23,228 bases of DNA from Oscillospiraceae bacterium (GTDB taxonomy: Bacteria > Bacillota > Clostridia > Oscillospirales > Acutalibacteraceae), in assembly GCA_009783605.1 (NCBI GenBank), contig WRDE01000005.1, positions 1-23,228 on the forward strand, read 5' to 3'. Below the pieces are notes generated by a model, which saw only the letters and a program-made list of their open reading frames with translations, was not told the origin of the DNA and made no database searches. Numbering within the stretch: the stretch's first letter is position 1; every line of letters starts with the position of its first letter. The position numbers and the translations under genes were made by a program. Of this stretch, positions 1 to 7,600 are shown piece after piece.

Positions 1-1712
1 GTCGGCTCGGAGGTCGGGGTGGTCGGCTCGGTACCGGTCGGGTCGGTCGGGGTGGTCGGGTCGGTCGGGCCACCGGCGGGGGTGCCGTAGATCTCTACCT
101 CGTAGAACGAATAGCCGTAGAAGGTGGAACCGAACAATACGCCCTTCGTCATCAGGATCTTCACATACTGCGCCTGGGTACCGGCCGGGAAGTCCCAATC
201 GGTTTCTACCTTTTCACCCTTGAAAGAGTGGACGACGTTTAAGTCGGTCTTGGTGATTTTGTCGATAAAATCTGTGCCGTTGGCGGAGACCTGAACCTTC
301 AGGTCTTTGGCATATGCCTCTTCCCAGAAAATCTTGATATTCTCCAGATCATACAGCCCGCCCAGATCTACCATCCACCACCGTTCGATATTGGCGTCTC
401 CGCCGCCCAGATCGTCTCCGGTGGCCCAGCGGGAATTGATATCTCCGTCTACCGCGTGCTCAATACCGTGGTATACGTCGTCACGGTCATAGACATGGGA
501 CGCGTCAGCCGTCTTGTTCAGCGCCACGTTGGTCGCCGGCGGTTTCGGGGTGGTGAGGGAGGGTTCTACAATGGGGTCTTCATAGGTCGGATCCCACAGC
601 AGGTAGGTGTCGGGGTTGTCGGGATCATATAGCTTGATAGACCGGACCGCGATGCCGCCGTAAGTTGAACAGGCCTTCAGCGTGAGGACGTTAAGGCCGT
701 ATTGAAGCGCCTGGTAGGCATTGGGGGCTTCCCACATTTGCATATACCAGGCACCCCGCTCAAGGGAACCGGTATTGAATCTCAGATCCTCGTCTCCGCC
801 CTCGGAGATTTTTTTATAACTGAACATGATCTGTTCGTTATCATTGTTCAATGCCGTATCATTCCAGCCCGGATCATCCAGCGCTTTGCCGGTCAGCGGC
901 ATGAATACCACCTCGCAGGTGATCTGATCGGTACCCATTGGAATGACCTCAAAGACATTGTTGATGAAAAGGGAGGGATAGAAGTCGTTGTTGCACCGCA
1001 GCACAGAATATCCGTCGACAACATCCGGCGTCCATCTGGGCCTCTCGCCGGCTTTCCAGTTAAAGGTCAGCGGCAGGAAGTTGGGACCCTCCTTCGCCGC
1101 GAACGGCGCGCCCCAAGTGGCCTTTGCGCCTTCGACCGTCACCTCGATATAGCTGATATAGAAGACATTATTATTCTCCAGCGTAATATCGTAGCCGGCG
1201 GGATCCTCGTTGACGGTGTATTCGGTGATATAGTTGCCGTTATTTTCGTGTACGCCGCCGTATGTGAAGGTGGTGCCGGTGAGGTCGAAGACGGTGGCCA
1301 TTGTCCAGCCCTTGTTGCTGTCCTCCTTAAAAAAGCTGTCGTTGGTATTCCACCAGAACATCTCATGCCGGTCGTTTCTGTCGACATACCCGGCATCCGA
1401 CATACGCCACCAGCTGTCGTTGTATTCCTTGCAATAGTTGTACTGGATCTTGATGGTCAGATCGGTGAGGGTGGTGCCGGCAGGGATGCCCATCGCCTCG
1501 GCGAACCGGAGCTTGGCGACGCTGTGTTCGCCGGCCATCGTGATGATTTCCTGCCCGTTCATCTTGGTGAGGCGGTTGTCTCCGGGCAGCCCGACGCTGA
1601 GGCTGCCGTCATGGTATTCGCCCGCCGCGAACGCGTTGAATACGACAAACGTCGCCAGCGAACCGGCGATGATGGCCAATGCCATCAGGGTCGCGAGTAA
1701 CTTTTTGCTCAT
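1..1712 (-). CDS. Exported F5/8 type C (discoidin-like) domain protein, C-terminus beyond window
   Basis: The minus frame is open from an ATG at 1712 to base 1, giving 570 codons with no stop, so the gene continues off the left edge. The start is preceded by AAAGGAT and begins with a signal peptide (MSKKLLATLMALAIIAG..., likely cut after FNAFA). Residues ~30-380 form a Trp/Tyr/Asn-rich all-beta region I do not recognise. Residues ~393-540 look like an F5/8 type C / CBM32-type sugar-binding domain: NVALNK start, AVDGDINSRWATG, WWMVDLGG, and a closing FYEVEIYG. The last visible residues are a Pro-Thr linker (PTDPTTPTDPTG), so a dockerin, another module or an anchor probably follows. Its likely role is binding or processing extracellular glycans. 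No catalytic domain is visible in the part present. The family call for the F5/8C domain is firm; the function of the N-terminal half is unknown. Confidence 0.85.
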   Translation of the reverse strand, partial: MSKKLLATLMALAIIAGSLATFVVFNAFAAGEYHDGSLSVGLPGDNRLTKMNGQEIITMAGEHSVAKLRFAEAMGIPAGTTLTDLTIKIQYNYCKEYNDSWWRMSDAGYVDRNDRHEMFWWNTNDSFFKEDSNKGWTMATVFDLTGTTFTYGGVHENNGNYITEYTVNEDPAGYDITLENNNVFYISYIEVTVEGAKATWGAPFAAKEGPNFLPLTFNWKAGERPRWTPDVVDGYSVLRCNNDFYPSLFINNVFEVIPMGTDQITCEVVFMPLTGKALDDPGWNDTALNNDNEQIMFSYKKISEGGDEDLRFNTGSLERGAWYMQMWEAPNAYQALQYGLNVLTLKACSTYGGIAVRSIKLYDPDNPDTYLLWDPTYEDPIVEPSLTTPKPPATNVALNKTADASHVYDRDDVYHGIEHAVDGDINSRWATGDDLGGGDANIERWWMVDLGGLYDLENIKIFWEEAYAKDLKVQVSANGTDFIDKITKTDLNVVHSFKGEKVETDWDFPAGTQAQYVKILMTKGVLFGSTFYGYSFYEVEIYGTPAGGPTDPTTPTDPTGTEPTTPTSEP

Positions 1713-1770
1713 GGGAATTTCTCATCCTTTCTCATTTTCGAAAATTAAAAGTGAACCGCAAATTGTTATC

Positions 1771-1799
1771 TTTGGAATATGTTTAAAACATATTCCAAA
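1771..1799. promoter_or_regulatory. 29-bp palindrome at the transcription start: operator or 5' mRNA hairpin
   Basis: Arms TTTGGAATATGTTT and AAACATATTCCAAA pair perfectly over 14 bp around one central base. The element begins 4 bases after the -10 box and spans about -2 to +27 of the predicted transcript. It could be the operator of a dimeric repressor placed to block initiation, or a 5' stem that stabilises the mRNA. No regulator gene lies next to it, and I do not recognise the motif as that of a specific family. Confidence 0.65.
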
Positions 1800-1803
1800 T
1801 CAC

Positions 1804-1833
1804 ATTATATACCTCCCGCACCGGGAATGTCAA
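1804..1833 (-). promoter_or_regulatory. Consensus sigma-A promoter of the F5/8C gene
   Basis: Reading the minus strand, TTGACA (1833-1828) and TATAAT (1809-1804) are both perfect consensus hexamers separated by 18 bases. Transcription would start near 1797, about 85 bases before the ATG at 1712. Nothing else on this strand competes for it. A promoter this strong next to a palindrome suggests that repression, rather than promoter weakness, controls expression. Confidence 0.8.
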
Positions 1834-1938
1834 GGCGTTACAGCAATTTTATTCACGGTGATCTCATTTTATATGAACGCGTACACATTTATGCAGGGAG
1901 CGTCCTCCCCGGCGCGCCATTTTATAGTATTTCGCGAA

Positions 1939-1978
1939 TTCGCTGTTCGCAGTCAGGCAGAATCAGCGAACAGGCGAA
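1939..1978. repeat. Second hairpin downstream of the SNF2 gene
   Basis: Arms TTCGCTGTTCGC (1939-1950) and GCGAACAGGCGAA (1966-1978) pair over 12 bp with one bulged G and a 15-base loop. It sits 4 bases beyond the 17-bp hairpin at 1983-2019, so the minus-strand transcript meets two stems in a row. A perfect 10-bp palindrome GCGAATTCGC lies at 1934-1943. Its role is uncertain; it may reinforce termination. Confidence 0.4.
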
Positions 1979-1982
1979 ATAA

Positions 1983-2019
1983 GCAGGACCGCAGGACGCT
2001 TCGCGTCCTGCGGTCCTGC
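1983..2019 (-). terminator. Strong GC hairpin after the SNF2 gene, probable terminator
   Basis: A perfect 17-bp stem (arms GCAGGACCGCAGGACGC and its complement) closes a 3-base loop only 13 bases after the stop of the SNF2 gene. The tract after it on the minus strand is TTATTT, so the U-run is weak. It may act as an intrinsic terminator, as a Rho-dependent pause, or as a 3' stabilising stem. Confidence 0.6.
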
Positions 2020-2032
2020 ACGAGCCCCGAAT

Positions 2033-5000
2033 TTACTCAAACAGTTCCAACAGCTCCTGCCTATTCATCGCCGACAGGATGCCGTCTCCCTCACGGGCCA
2101 CCGCGTCGGCCAGCTGCTGTTTGCGCTCCTGCAGCCGCAGGATTTTTTCCTCTATCGTGTTTTTGGCGATCAGTTTATACACCTGTACCGGCCGTTTCTG
2201 GCCGATCCGGTGGGTGCGGTCGGTGGCCTGGTTCTGGGCGGCATAGTTCCACCAGGGATCGTAATGGATCACCACGTCGGCGCCGGTCAGATTCAGGCCG
2301 GTGCCGCCGGCTTTCAGCGAGATCAGGAAGACGGGTGTCAACCCGTCCTGCGCGTTGAAGCGGCTCACCAATTCGGCCCGCCGCTCCTTTGGGGTGGAAC
2401 CGCGCAGCAGATAATAGGGGATCTTCTCCTTTGTCAGGCGTTTTTCCAAGATCTCCAGCATTGAGGTAAACTGGGAAAAGACTAATACCCGGTGGCCGCC
2501 GCCGATGGCTTCCCGCAGCAGCTCCAGGCAGCTCTCCAATTTCGCCGATCCGCCGGTATAATTTTCGTAGCAGAGGGCCGGATCACAGCAGATCTGGCGC
2601 AGCCGCATCAGCATCGCCAGCACCTGTATTTTCGACTGCCCCTCACCGCGGCTGTTCAGCACGCCGTCTAACTCCTGCCGCATCTGCAGCACATTGGCGG
2701 TATACAGCCGGCGCTGCTCCTCCTCCATTTCGGTATAGAACAGCGTTTCGGTTTTGGGCGGCAGCTCCTTCAGCACCTCCCGTTTCAGCCGCCGGAGGAT
2801 AAACGGCGCGACCAGCGCGTTGAGCCGGCGGAGCGGCTCGCTCTGGTCGGCGGTTTCCGCTTTTTGAAGCGGAAACGCTTCCGCCGCCGGCAGGGCATTT
2901 TTCAGCGGCAACTCGAACTGCTCGCGGAAATAGGCGTAGCTGTATAAAAATCCCGGCATCAAAAAATCGAAGATGCTCCACAGCTCGGAGAGGCGGTTTT
3001 CGATCGGGGTGCCGGTCAGCGCGAACCGCCATTCGCTGCTGACCGCTTTGACCGCCCGGGCATTTTGGGTGTTGTGGTTTTTGATATACTGCGCCTCGTC
3101 GAGGATGTGGAACCGGAACCGCAGCCGGTCATACAGCGCGATATCCCGCCGCAGCAGATCATAAGAGGTGACCGCCACGTCATAGTCGCCGATCTTTTCT
3201 ACCGCTTCGGCCCGCTCGGCGGCATTGCCGGTGACGATCAGCACCGACAGCGCCGGAGTGAACCGCCAAATCTCCTGCTGCCAGTTGAGCACCAATGAGG
3301 TCGGGCAGACCACCAGGGAGACCGCCGGTCCCTCCCGCTCCCTGACGTCCAATATGACCGACAGCATCTGCAGCGTTTTGCCGAGTCCCATGTCGTCGGC
3401 CAGTATCCCGCCGAAATGGCAGCGGCGCAGCGTCCGCAGCCAGCGGAAACCGGTTTTCTGGTAGCCGCGCATGATTTCCTCTAATGATTCCGGCACCGGA
3501 AAGGCGTCCTCCGGCAGCTCACCGGCCTCCCGGATCAGTTCCCGGAATTCCTCGTTCTGACGGAACGCGACAGCCGGTTGGTCTTTCAGCAATTGATGGA
3601 TATACAGCGCCCGGTAGACCGGCACCGTTGCCTTCCGGCTGGCTAACTGGCGGCTGTCGAGCGACAGCCCCTCCATCAGCCGGGAGATGGTCTGCAGCTG
3701 TTCGTCGGCCAGCGAGACAAATCCGCCGCCGGTCAGCCGGTGGTAGCGCCGGCGGCTCCGATAGGAGGCCAGCAGCGCCGCCCATTCCTCCGGCGGCAGC
3801 TCCCCGGCGTCGATCTCCAACTCCAGCAGTCCGGCGCTGAGGCTCACCCCCACCGCAATGGCGGGCGGGCGGCGGAGGCTGACCCGGGAGAAGGCGTCGG
3901 AGGTATATACCGTCATCCGCCCGGCCAGCGCCGGCAGCCCCTCGGCCAGAAAATCAAATAGCGCCTCCTCATCCAACCGCGCGGTCAGCTCGCCGGTATC
4001 CCCCCGGCAATGGGGGAACCACCGCTCGCAGTATACCCGCAGCCGGGTTTCCTCCACCCTGTCCCGTTCCAGGGACGGAGGTTCTTGCCCCGGCGTTTCC
4101 GCCGGGCGTTCCACCGCCGGTTCCCTCAAAAAGGGATATACCGTCTGGGCGCTCTCCCCTTCGCCGTAAACGCATTCCAACCGACCGGAAATGACCGTCA
4201 GCGGGCTGTCCTCCGACATATCAAGATACAGCGCCGCCGTCAGCTTTTGCGGGCGGAAGGCCGTCAGCTTTTCGGTATCCCCCCGCAGCTTCACATACGG
4301 CTCCGCCGCCGCCAATACCGCGGCGAAACCGGCCATATCCCGCCGGGCCGCAAACAGCCTGCCGGTATCGTTAAAGCTCTCCAAAAATCCGCCCATCCGG
4401 CGGGCATATTCCTCATCCGTGCGGTAGATGGCGTCGCGGATCACGACATACAGCCGCTGTTCCCCGCGCAGCACCTGCATACTGCCACCCATCTGGCCCA
4501 GCGCGGCGCTCCAGCCGCCCCGGCCGGCCTCTTCTTTGACCGTCAGTTTCAATTCCGGATTGCCGTCGGTCAGCTTCCAGCCCTCCGGACCGCCGGACAC
4601 CGCCGCCAGCTCTATATAGCGGTCAAGCATCGCCGGCGTCAGCGGCAGCTCCCGCCCGGAACGTATCGCCGACCGGCCGTTTTGCCGTTCCGGCGCGGAA
4701 CAGGCGGCCAGCAGAAAAGCGAGCAGGGGTCGAGAGGCCTGTTCAAAAGCGTCCTCATGATGCACCAACGAAAACTGACTGCCATAGGGCACTTCGGTCC
4801 GGGCAGCCATATTTTCGCAGAACCGGCGCAGGTCTTTCAGAATATACTGCCGCTCCCGCCCGACGGTAAAAGTCAGGAAGGGCGGCCGGTTATACAGATT
4901 CAGCTGCGCCCGCAGCGTGACCGGCCGGCGGCCGGCGGCCTCCACCCGGAAAGCGGATTCGGCGGTTTTCAGATGGTCCTCAATCAGCTGGCGGACGCCG

Positions 5001-5365
5001 GCGTCGCTGCGGACCGACGGTTTCGCCGCCGCCGGCCTCAAAACCGTGACGCCGCCCACCATATCGGCGTAGTATTTGTGCACTAACAGCGCCACAATAT
5101 GCTTACATAACCCCTCATATTTCTCAAAAGCCCTGCACTGGCAGGCGACCGTCTCCGGCCGGCGGTCCCGCCCGAAATTGACCTCCACCTGATAGCTGCC
5201 GCCGTCCGAGCTGTCCACCCGGCCCTCAATATACTCGTCCCCGACCCTGTTCGGCTGGCGGGCGACATGGCGCACCTTGCCGGCGTTATACAACGATACG
5301 CCGCGCAGATAAATCTGCTGGCTCCCGGCCAGCGCCGCGATCTTTTTGAGGGTGAAGAAGGCCAT
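2033..5365 (-). CDS. SWIM zinc-finger SNF2/RapA-like family ATPase (helicase)
   Basis: This 1,110-residue protein starts at an ATG with AAAGGAG six bases upstream. A SWIM zinc finger near the N-terminus shows C75, C77, C87 and H89 (CQC...CKH). A long middle region (~100-620) has no motif I recognise. The C-terminal half is a complete SNF2 motor: Walker A in DDMGLGKT (~655-664), the Walker B box DEAQ (~757), LTGTPIENRLSELWSIFDFL, SQFTSMLEIL, and the helicase-C end GGTGLNLTGADVVIHYDPWWN followed by TDRTHRIGQKRPVQVY (~1050). Such proteins translocate on double-stranded DNA using ATP to displace bound proteins; bacterial RapA recycles RNA polymerase, and SWIM fingers bind DNA or protein. The gene stands alone with its own promoter and a hairpin terminator. 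The family assignment is certain; the target is unknown. Confidence 0.95.
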   Translation of the reverse strand: MAFFTLKKIAALAGSQQIYLRGVSLYNAGKVRHVARQPNRVGDEYIEGRVDSSDGGSYQVEVNFGRDRRPETVACQCRAFEKYEGLCKHIVALLVHKYYADMVGGVTVLRPAAAKPSVRSDAGVRQLIEDHLKTAESAFRVEAAGRRPVTLRAQLNLYNRPPFLTFTVGRERQYILKDLRRFCENMAARTEVPYGSQFSLVHHEDAFEQASRPLLAFLLAACSAPERQNGRSAIRSGRELPLTPAMLDRYIELAAVSGGPEGWKLTDGNPELKLTVKEEAGRGGWSAALGQMGGSMQVLRGEQRLYVVIRDAIYRTDEEYARRMGGFLESFNDTGRLFAARRDMAGFAAVLAAAEPYVKLRGDTEKLTAFRPQKLTAALYLDMSEDSPLTVISGRLECVYGEGESAQTVYPFLREPAVERPAETPGQEPPSLERDRVEETRLRVYCERWFPHCRGDTGELTARLDEEALFDFLAEGLPALAGRMTVYTSDAFSRVSLRRPPAIAVGVSLSAGLLELEIDAGELPPEEWAALLASYRSRRRYHRLTGGGFVSLADEQLQTISRLMEGLSLDSRQLASRKATVPVYRALYIHQLLKDQPAVAFRQNEEFRELIREAGELPEDAFPVPESLEEIMRGYQKTGFRWLRTLRRCHFGGILADDMGLGKTLQMLSVILDVREREGPAVSLVVCPTSLVLNWQQEIWRFTPALSVLIVTGNAAERAEAVEKIGDYDVAVTSYDLLRRDIALYDRLRFRFHILDEAQYIKNHNTQNARAVKAVSSEWRFALTGTPIENRLSELWSIFDFLMPGFLYSYAYFREQFELPLKNALPAAEAFPLQKAETADQSEPLRRLNALVAPFILRRLKREVLKELPPKTETLFYTEMEEEQRRLYTANVLQMRQELDGVLNSRGEGQSKIQVLAMLMRLRQICCDPALCYENYTGGSAKLESCLELLREAIGGGHRVLVFSQFTSMLEILEKRLTKEKIPYYLLRGSTPKERRAELVSRFNAQDGLTPVFLISLKAGGTGLNLTGADVVIHYDPWWNYAAQNQATDRTHRIGQKRPVQVYKLIAKNTIEEKILRLQERKQQLADAVAREGDGILSAMNRQELLELFE

Positions 5366-5406
5366 CGGGGACTCCTTTCAGGGAATGTTGAATTTTCGGA
5401 ATAAAT

Positions 5407-5435
5407 AGTATACCACGTATTTTGTTTTTTGACAA
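5407..5435 (-). promoter_or_regulatory. Promoter of the SNF2 gene
   Basis: On the minus strand, TTGTCA (5435-5430) and TATACT (5412-5407) are separated by 17 bases. The -10 box ends 41 bases before the ATG at 5365. Each hexamer differs from consensus at one position, so this is a convincing vegetative promoter. Confidence 0.7.
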
Positions 5436-5459
5436 GGGTGTGAGAATTGTTTGCCGGGG

Positions 5460-5542
5460 CAACAGTATTTGCATATTTATGCGCAAAGTAAATGCTGTTG
5501 CCCTGCGCAACAATCAGGACAACAGCATTTACATATTTATGC
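5460..5542. repeat. Short repeat family with two direct copies and one inverted partial copy
   Basis: A 23-base unit reading CAACAGYATTTRCATATTTATGC occurs at 5460-5482 and again exactly 60 bases later at 5520-5542, with 21 of 23 bases identical. A 15-base inverted partial copy (complement of GGCAACAGCATTTAC) lies between them at 5488-5502 and can pair with the first copy. Each direct copy ends in the near-palindrome GCATA-TT-TATGC or a variant of it. The block lies 25 bases beyond the SNF2 -35 box, so it could be a cluster of regulator sites or a small mobile repeat relic. Confidence 0.55.
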
Positions 5543-5649
5543 AAAAAAAGATAAAAAAACCATAAATATACATGACCGTAACTACAACTACTGTGGCGTA
5601 CAGCGAAAGTCTGTCAGTGATTTTCTTAGGTTTCCAACCGGATTTTAAA

Positions 5650-5826
5650 CTACCCCTCACCCCCTCTAAGCCCGCCTATACAGCCATTTTCCCGGGTTTT
5701 TAGTTGGAGTTTATGTCGGTCGAAGACGACGGACAGGGTTTTTGTACGCAAATTGTCTGTAGGCATCCCGATGTGGGGTGGGAGTAAGGGGGAGGCGTTT
5801 GACAAGGTTTAGCGGATAACTACACT
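5650..5826. repeat. Intergenic repeat, copy A (~175 bp)
   Basis: This is the left copy of a duplicated non-coding element; its partner lies exactly 238 bases to the right with no indel in the core. By hand alignment about 82% of a ~134-base core is identical. Conserved blocks include CCCCCTCTAAGCCC, CCCGGGTTTTTAGTTGG, TCGGTCGAAGACG, AGGCATCCCGATGTG and GAGTAAGGGGGA. Differences are concentrated in two short segments. No reading frame spans it. Past its right end, a 7-bp inverted repeat TTTGACA/TGTCAAA encloses the shared word TAACTAC. Confidence 0.6.
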
Positions 5827-5887
5827 TTCTGTCAAAACACAAAAAACATTGTCAACGATTTTACTCCGATTTTCACTCAGTTTTTTT

Positions 5888-6064
5888 ACCACCCTCTCCC
5901 CCTCTAAGCCCTTTGTTTAAGCCATTTCCCCGGGTTTTTAGTTGGGGCTTATATCGGTCGAAGACGGCAGACAGGGTTTTTGTGCGCAAGTGTGTGTTAG
6001 GCATCCCGATGTGTTGCGGGAGTAAGGGGGAATGCGATTACAGGCTTTAACGTCTAACTACATA
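5888..6064. repeat. Intergenic repeat, copy B (~175 bp)
   Basis: This is the right copy of the 238-base-offset duplication. It shares all conserved blocks with copy A and also ends in TAACTAC. That end lies inside a different inverted repeat, AACGTCTAAC (6049-6058) and GTTAGAAACGTT (6071-6082), the latter with a two-base bulge. The copy stops about 30 bases past the 3' end of the AlbA_2-domain gene. It may be a structured RNA, a recombination substrate or a relic of an insertion element. I do not recognise it as a named RNA family. Confidence 0.6.
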
Positions 6065-6092
6065 TCAAATGTTAGAAACGTTAAAAAAGAAC

Positions 6093-7487
6093 CTATCCGC
6101 CAAGGATTTCCCAATAGCCAGATTTATCAGCGCCGATACGTTTTATTTTATTTTGCTTTTTCAATGCGGCAATATCTCTTTCGATCGTGCGTTCTGTAAC
6201 GTCAAACTGTTCCGCCAATTCTTTTTTTGTTATTGTATTATTATGCTGTATGGCTGTGAAAACATTATCAAGACGTTTTACCCCGACATTTACCCCGACA
6301 TTTACCCCGACATTTAATCCGACATTTAATCCGTCAGCGTTATAATTCATATTTTTAATCACAACGCGAAAAGATGTATCGGAATAAAACTGCGGTTTCA
6401 AATCATCTGTATATCCGGGTAATATTTTTGTTTCATTGATGATTTTTTTAAGGCCGCTGCCACGCCGCTCCATATACCGCATACGGTGGAATAAATCTGC
6501 TAAAACTGGATTGCGGCGTTCGGATTCGATGTTTTCTATATCCTGCTCCTGTATAGCCCGCCCTTTATACATCCCGCCCGGTGAAGTAATCGTCAAACGG
6601 TCATCGTACATATCAATATGAACCTCTGCACCTTTGATGATATAGTCGCGGTGAATCAACGCGTTTACGAGGGCTTCCAAAACCGCTCGCTCTGCATAAT
6701 CCGGCTTATCAACGCGTCCACGCGCTTCCTTTGCGAAACGCACTTTTGAATTGTTTTTGATAAAATCCTGTCCGTTTTGGAGCAGGTAAATCAAATTACC
6801 TTCATATTCCTTATCGTCCAGCGCATCGTCAAAAATAGAGCCTTTTTCAAGCCCGTTCCAACGGGTGCAGAACACGCGGGAATTATAAACGATATGTTGA
6901 TCGGTCAGCAAAGAACCGGCACGGGTCAAAAAGCCCTTGTCGGTTTCAAGTCCGAAGGAAACGTAGTTTCGCTGTTCCCACTTGATTTTTGTCCGCTCTC
7001 GATAGGTCGCTTCCAGCAGCGTAAAACTATAGTCTTCACGCTTAAATTCCGTGGCAAGCGCATCATAAGTTTGGTTTGTTCCTTTTAATATAAGCTCGTT
7101 CAACATATAATCAGGTGCGGGAACACTTTCATTTCCTATGCGGACATACGCTTCCCTAACGCGGCCATGAACATAATAATAGGGCGTATTCCTTCCCGAT
7201 TGCACAACAAGGGCAAGGATGGTTCCGCCATTTTCCTCATAAGGGGTCAAAATGATTTCGGGAACGGGAGAAATGCGGTCTTTGATTTTTTCGCTGATAA
7301 TTTCTGCATCCTTCTGTGCGTCAATTAAACCGATAACAGTGTTGTCATCGGCAACGCCGAAAAACAGCGTCCCGCCGATGCCATTGGCAAAGGCGCTTAC
7401 GCTTTTCAGCCAACTCTTGGGTTCGTCTTTTTCCAATGCCTGTTTGAAGTCGCATTCTGTCGCTTCAGCGATAAGACGGTGTAACAC
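6093..7487 (-). CDS. AlbA_2 (Schlafen-like) domain protein with GHKL-type ATPase region and C-terminal HTH
   Basis: The start is GTG at 7487, chosen because GGAGG lies six bases upstream and there is no in-frame start before it. The N-terminal ~130 residues are an AlbA_2 / divergent AAA_4-type domain (SAFANGIGGTLFFGVADD at 32-49, then YVRIGNES). Residues ~265-350 carry the GHKL-like ATP-binding region seen in this family (ALVNALIHRDY at 272-282, TSPGG, RRGSGLKKI at 341-349). Residues 388-403 are four NVGx repeats. Residues ~418-450 form a DeoR/HTH_11-type helix-turn-helix (KKELAEQFDVTERTIERDI). The family is usually annotated as an ATP-binding, DNA- or RNA-binding regulator, and its biochemical role is poorly known. 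The gene has a lower GC content and more A/T-ending codons than its neighbours, suggesting transfer. Confidence 0.88.
   Translation of the reverse strand: MLHRLIAEATECDFKQALEKDEPKSWLKSVSAFANGIGGTLFFGVADDNTVIGLIDAQKDAEIISEKIKDRISPVPEIILTPYEENGGTILALVVQSGRNTPYYYVHGRVREAYVRIGNESVPAPDYMLNELILKGTNQTYDALATEFKREDYSFTLLEATYRERTKIKWEQRNYVSFGLETDKGFLTRAGSLLTDQHIVYNSRVFCTRWNGLEKGSIFDDALDDKEYEGNLIYLLQNGQDFIKNNSKVRFAKEARGRVDKPDYAERAVLEALVNALIHRDYIIKGAEVHIDMYDDRLTITSPGGMYKGRAIQEQDIENIESERRNPVLADLFHRMRYMERRGSGLKKIINETKILPGYTDDLKPQFYSDTSFRVVIKNMNYNADGLNVGLNVGVNVGVNVGVKRLDNVFTAIQHNNTITKKELAEQFDVTERTIERDIAALKKQNKIKRIGADKSGYWEILGG
6279..6326 (-). repeat. Four in-frame 12-bp tandem repeats inside the AlbA_2 gene
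   Basis: Four 12-base units follow one another: three identical TACCCCGACATT units (plus-strand reading) and one TAATCCGACATT. They encode N-V-G-V/L steps between the ATPase region and the HTH. Because the unit is a multiple of three, copy-number change would alter linker length without breaking the frame. Confidence 0.85.
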
Positions 7488-7516
7488 AGTATTCCTCCCG
7501 ATAACTTTTTATCCGC

Positions 7517-7600
7517 TTAATTTTCCGCATCGTGGTTAACAATATTATACAGCGAATTATCGAATAAATCAAACAAATATTTTATCGATACATCTTCCAT
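7517..7600 (-). CDS. Possible 27-residue ORF coupled to the upstream gene
   Basis: The ATG at 7600 overlaps the stop of the winged-helix gene as TGATG, a classic coupling arrangement, and the frame runs 27 codons (MEDVSIKYLF...) to a TAA at 7517. It could be translated by re-initiation. Against this, the same bases hold a good promoter for the next gene, there is no ribosome binding site of its own, and the peptide matches nothing I know. It may simply be promoter DNA that happens to be open. Confidence 0.25.
   Translation of the reverse strand: MEDVSIKYLFDLFDNSLYNIVNHDAEN
7544..7572 (-). promoter_or_regulatory. Promoter of the AlbA_2-domain gene
   Basis: On the minus strand, TTGATT (7572-7567) and a perfect TATAAT (7549-7544) are separated by 17 bases. 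The GTG start at 7487 is 56 bases beyond the -10 box. This suggests that the gene is transcribed independently of the winged-helix gene upstream. Confidence 0.65.

Noticed and set aside
702..1700. Long plus-strand open frame (332 codons)
   Set aside because: It is antisense to the F5/8C gene, has no family-like sequence and no ribosome binding site. GC-rich third positions of the real gene keep it open.
4010..5086. Plus-strand open frame of 358 codons
   Set aside because: It is antisense to the clearly real SNF2 gene and rich in Arg/Pro/Gly/Gln, as expected of a shadow frame.
5460..5542. CRISPR-like repeat arrangement
   Set aside because: There are only two direct copies plus one inverted piece, and no cas genes are nearby.
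5083..5544. Minus-strand frame of 153 codons over the start of the SNF2 gene
   Set aside because: It is a shifted frame across the promoter and the first codons of the SNF2 gene; its C-terminal half is an Arg/Ser-rich shadow of the SWIM region.
6049..6082. Inverted repeat as terminator of the AlbA_2 gene
   Set aside because: The U-rich tract lies before the stem on the minus strand and A's follow it on the plus strand, so it cannot work as an intrinsic terminator either way.
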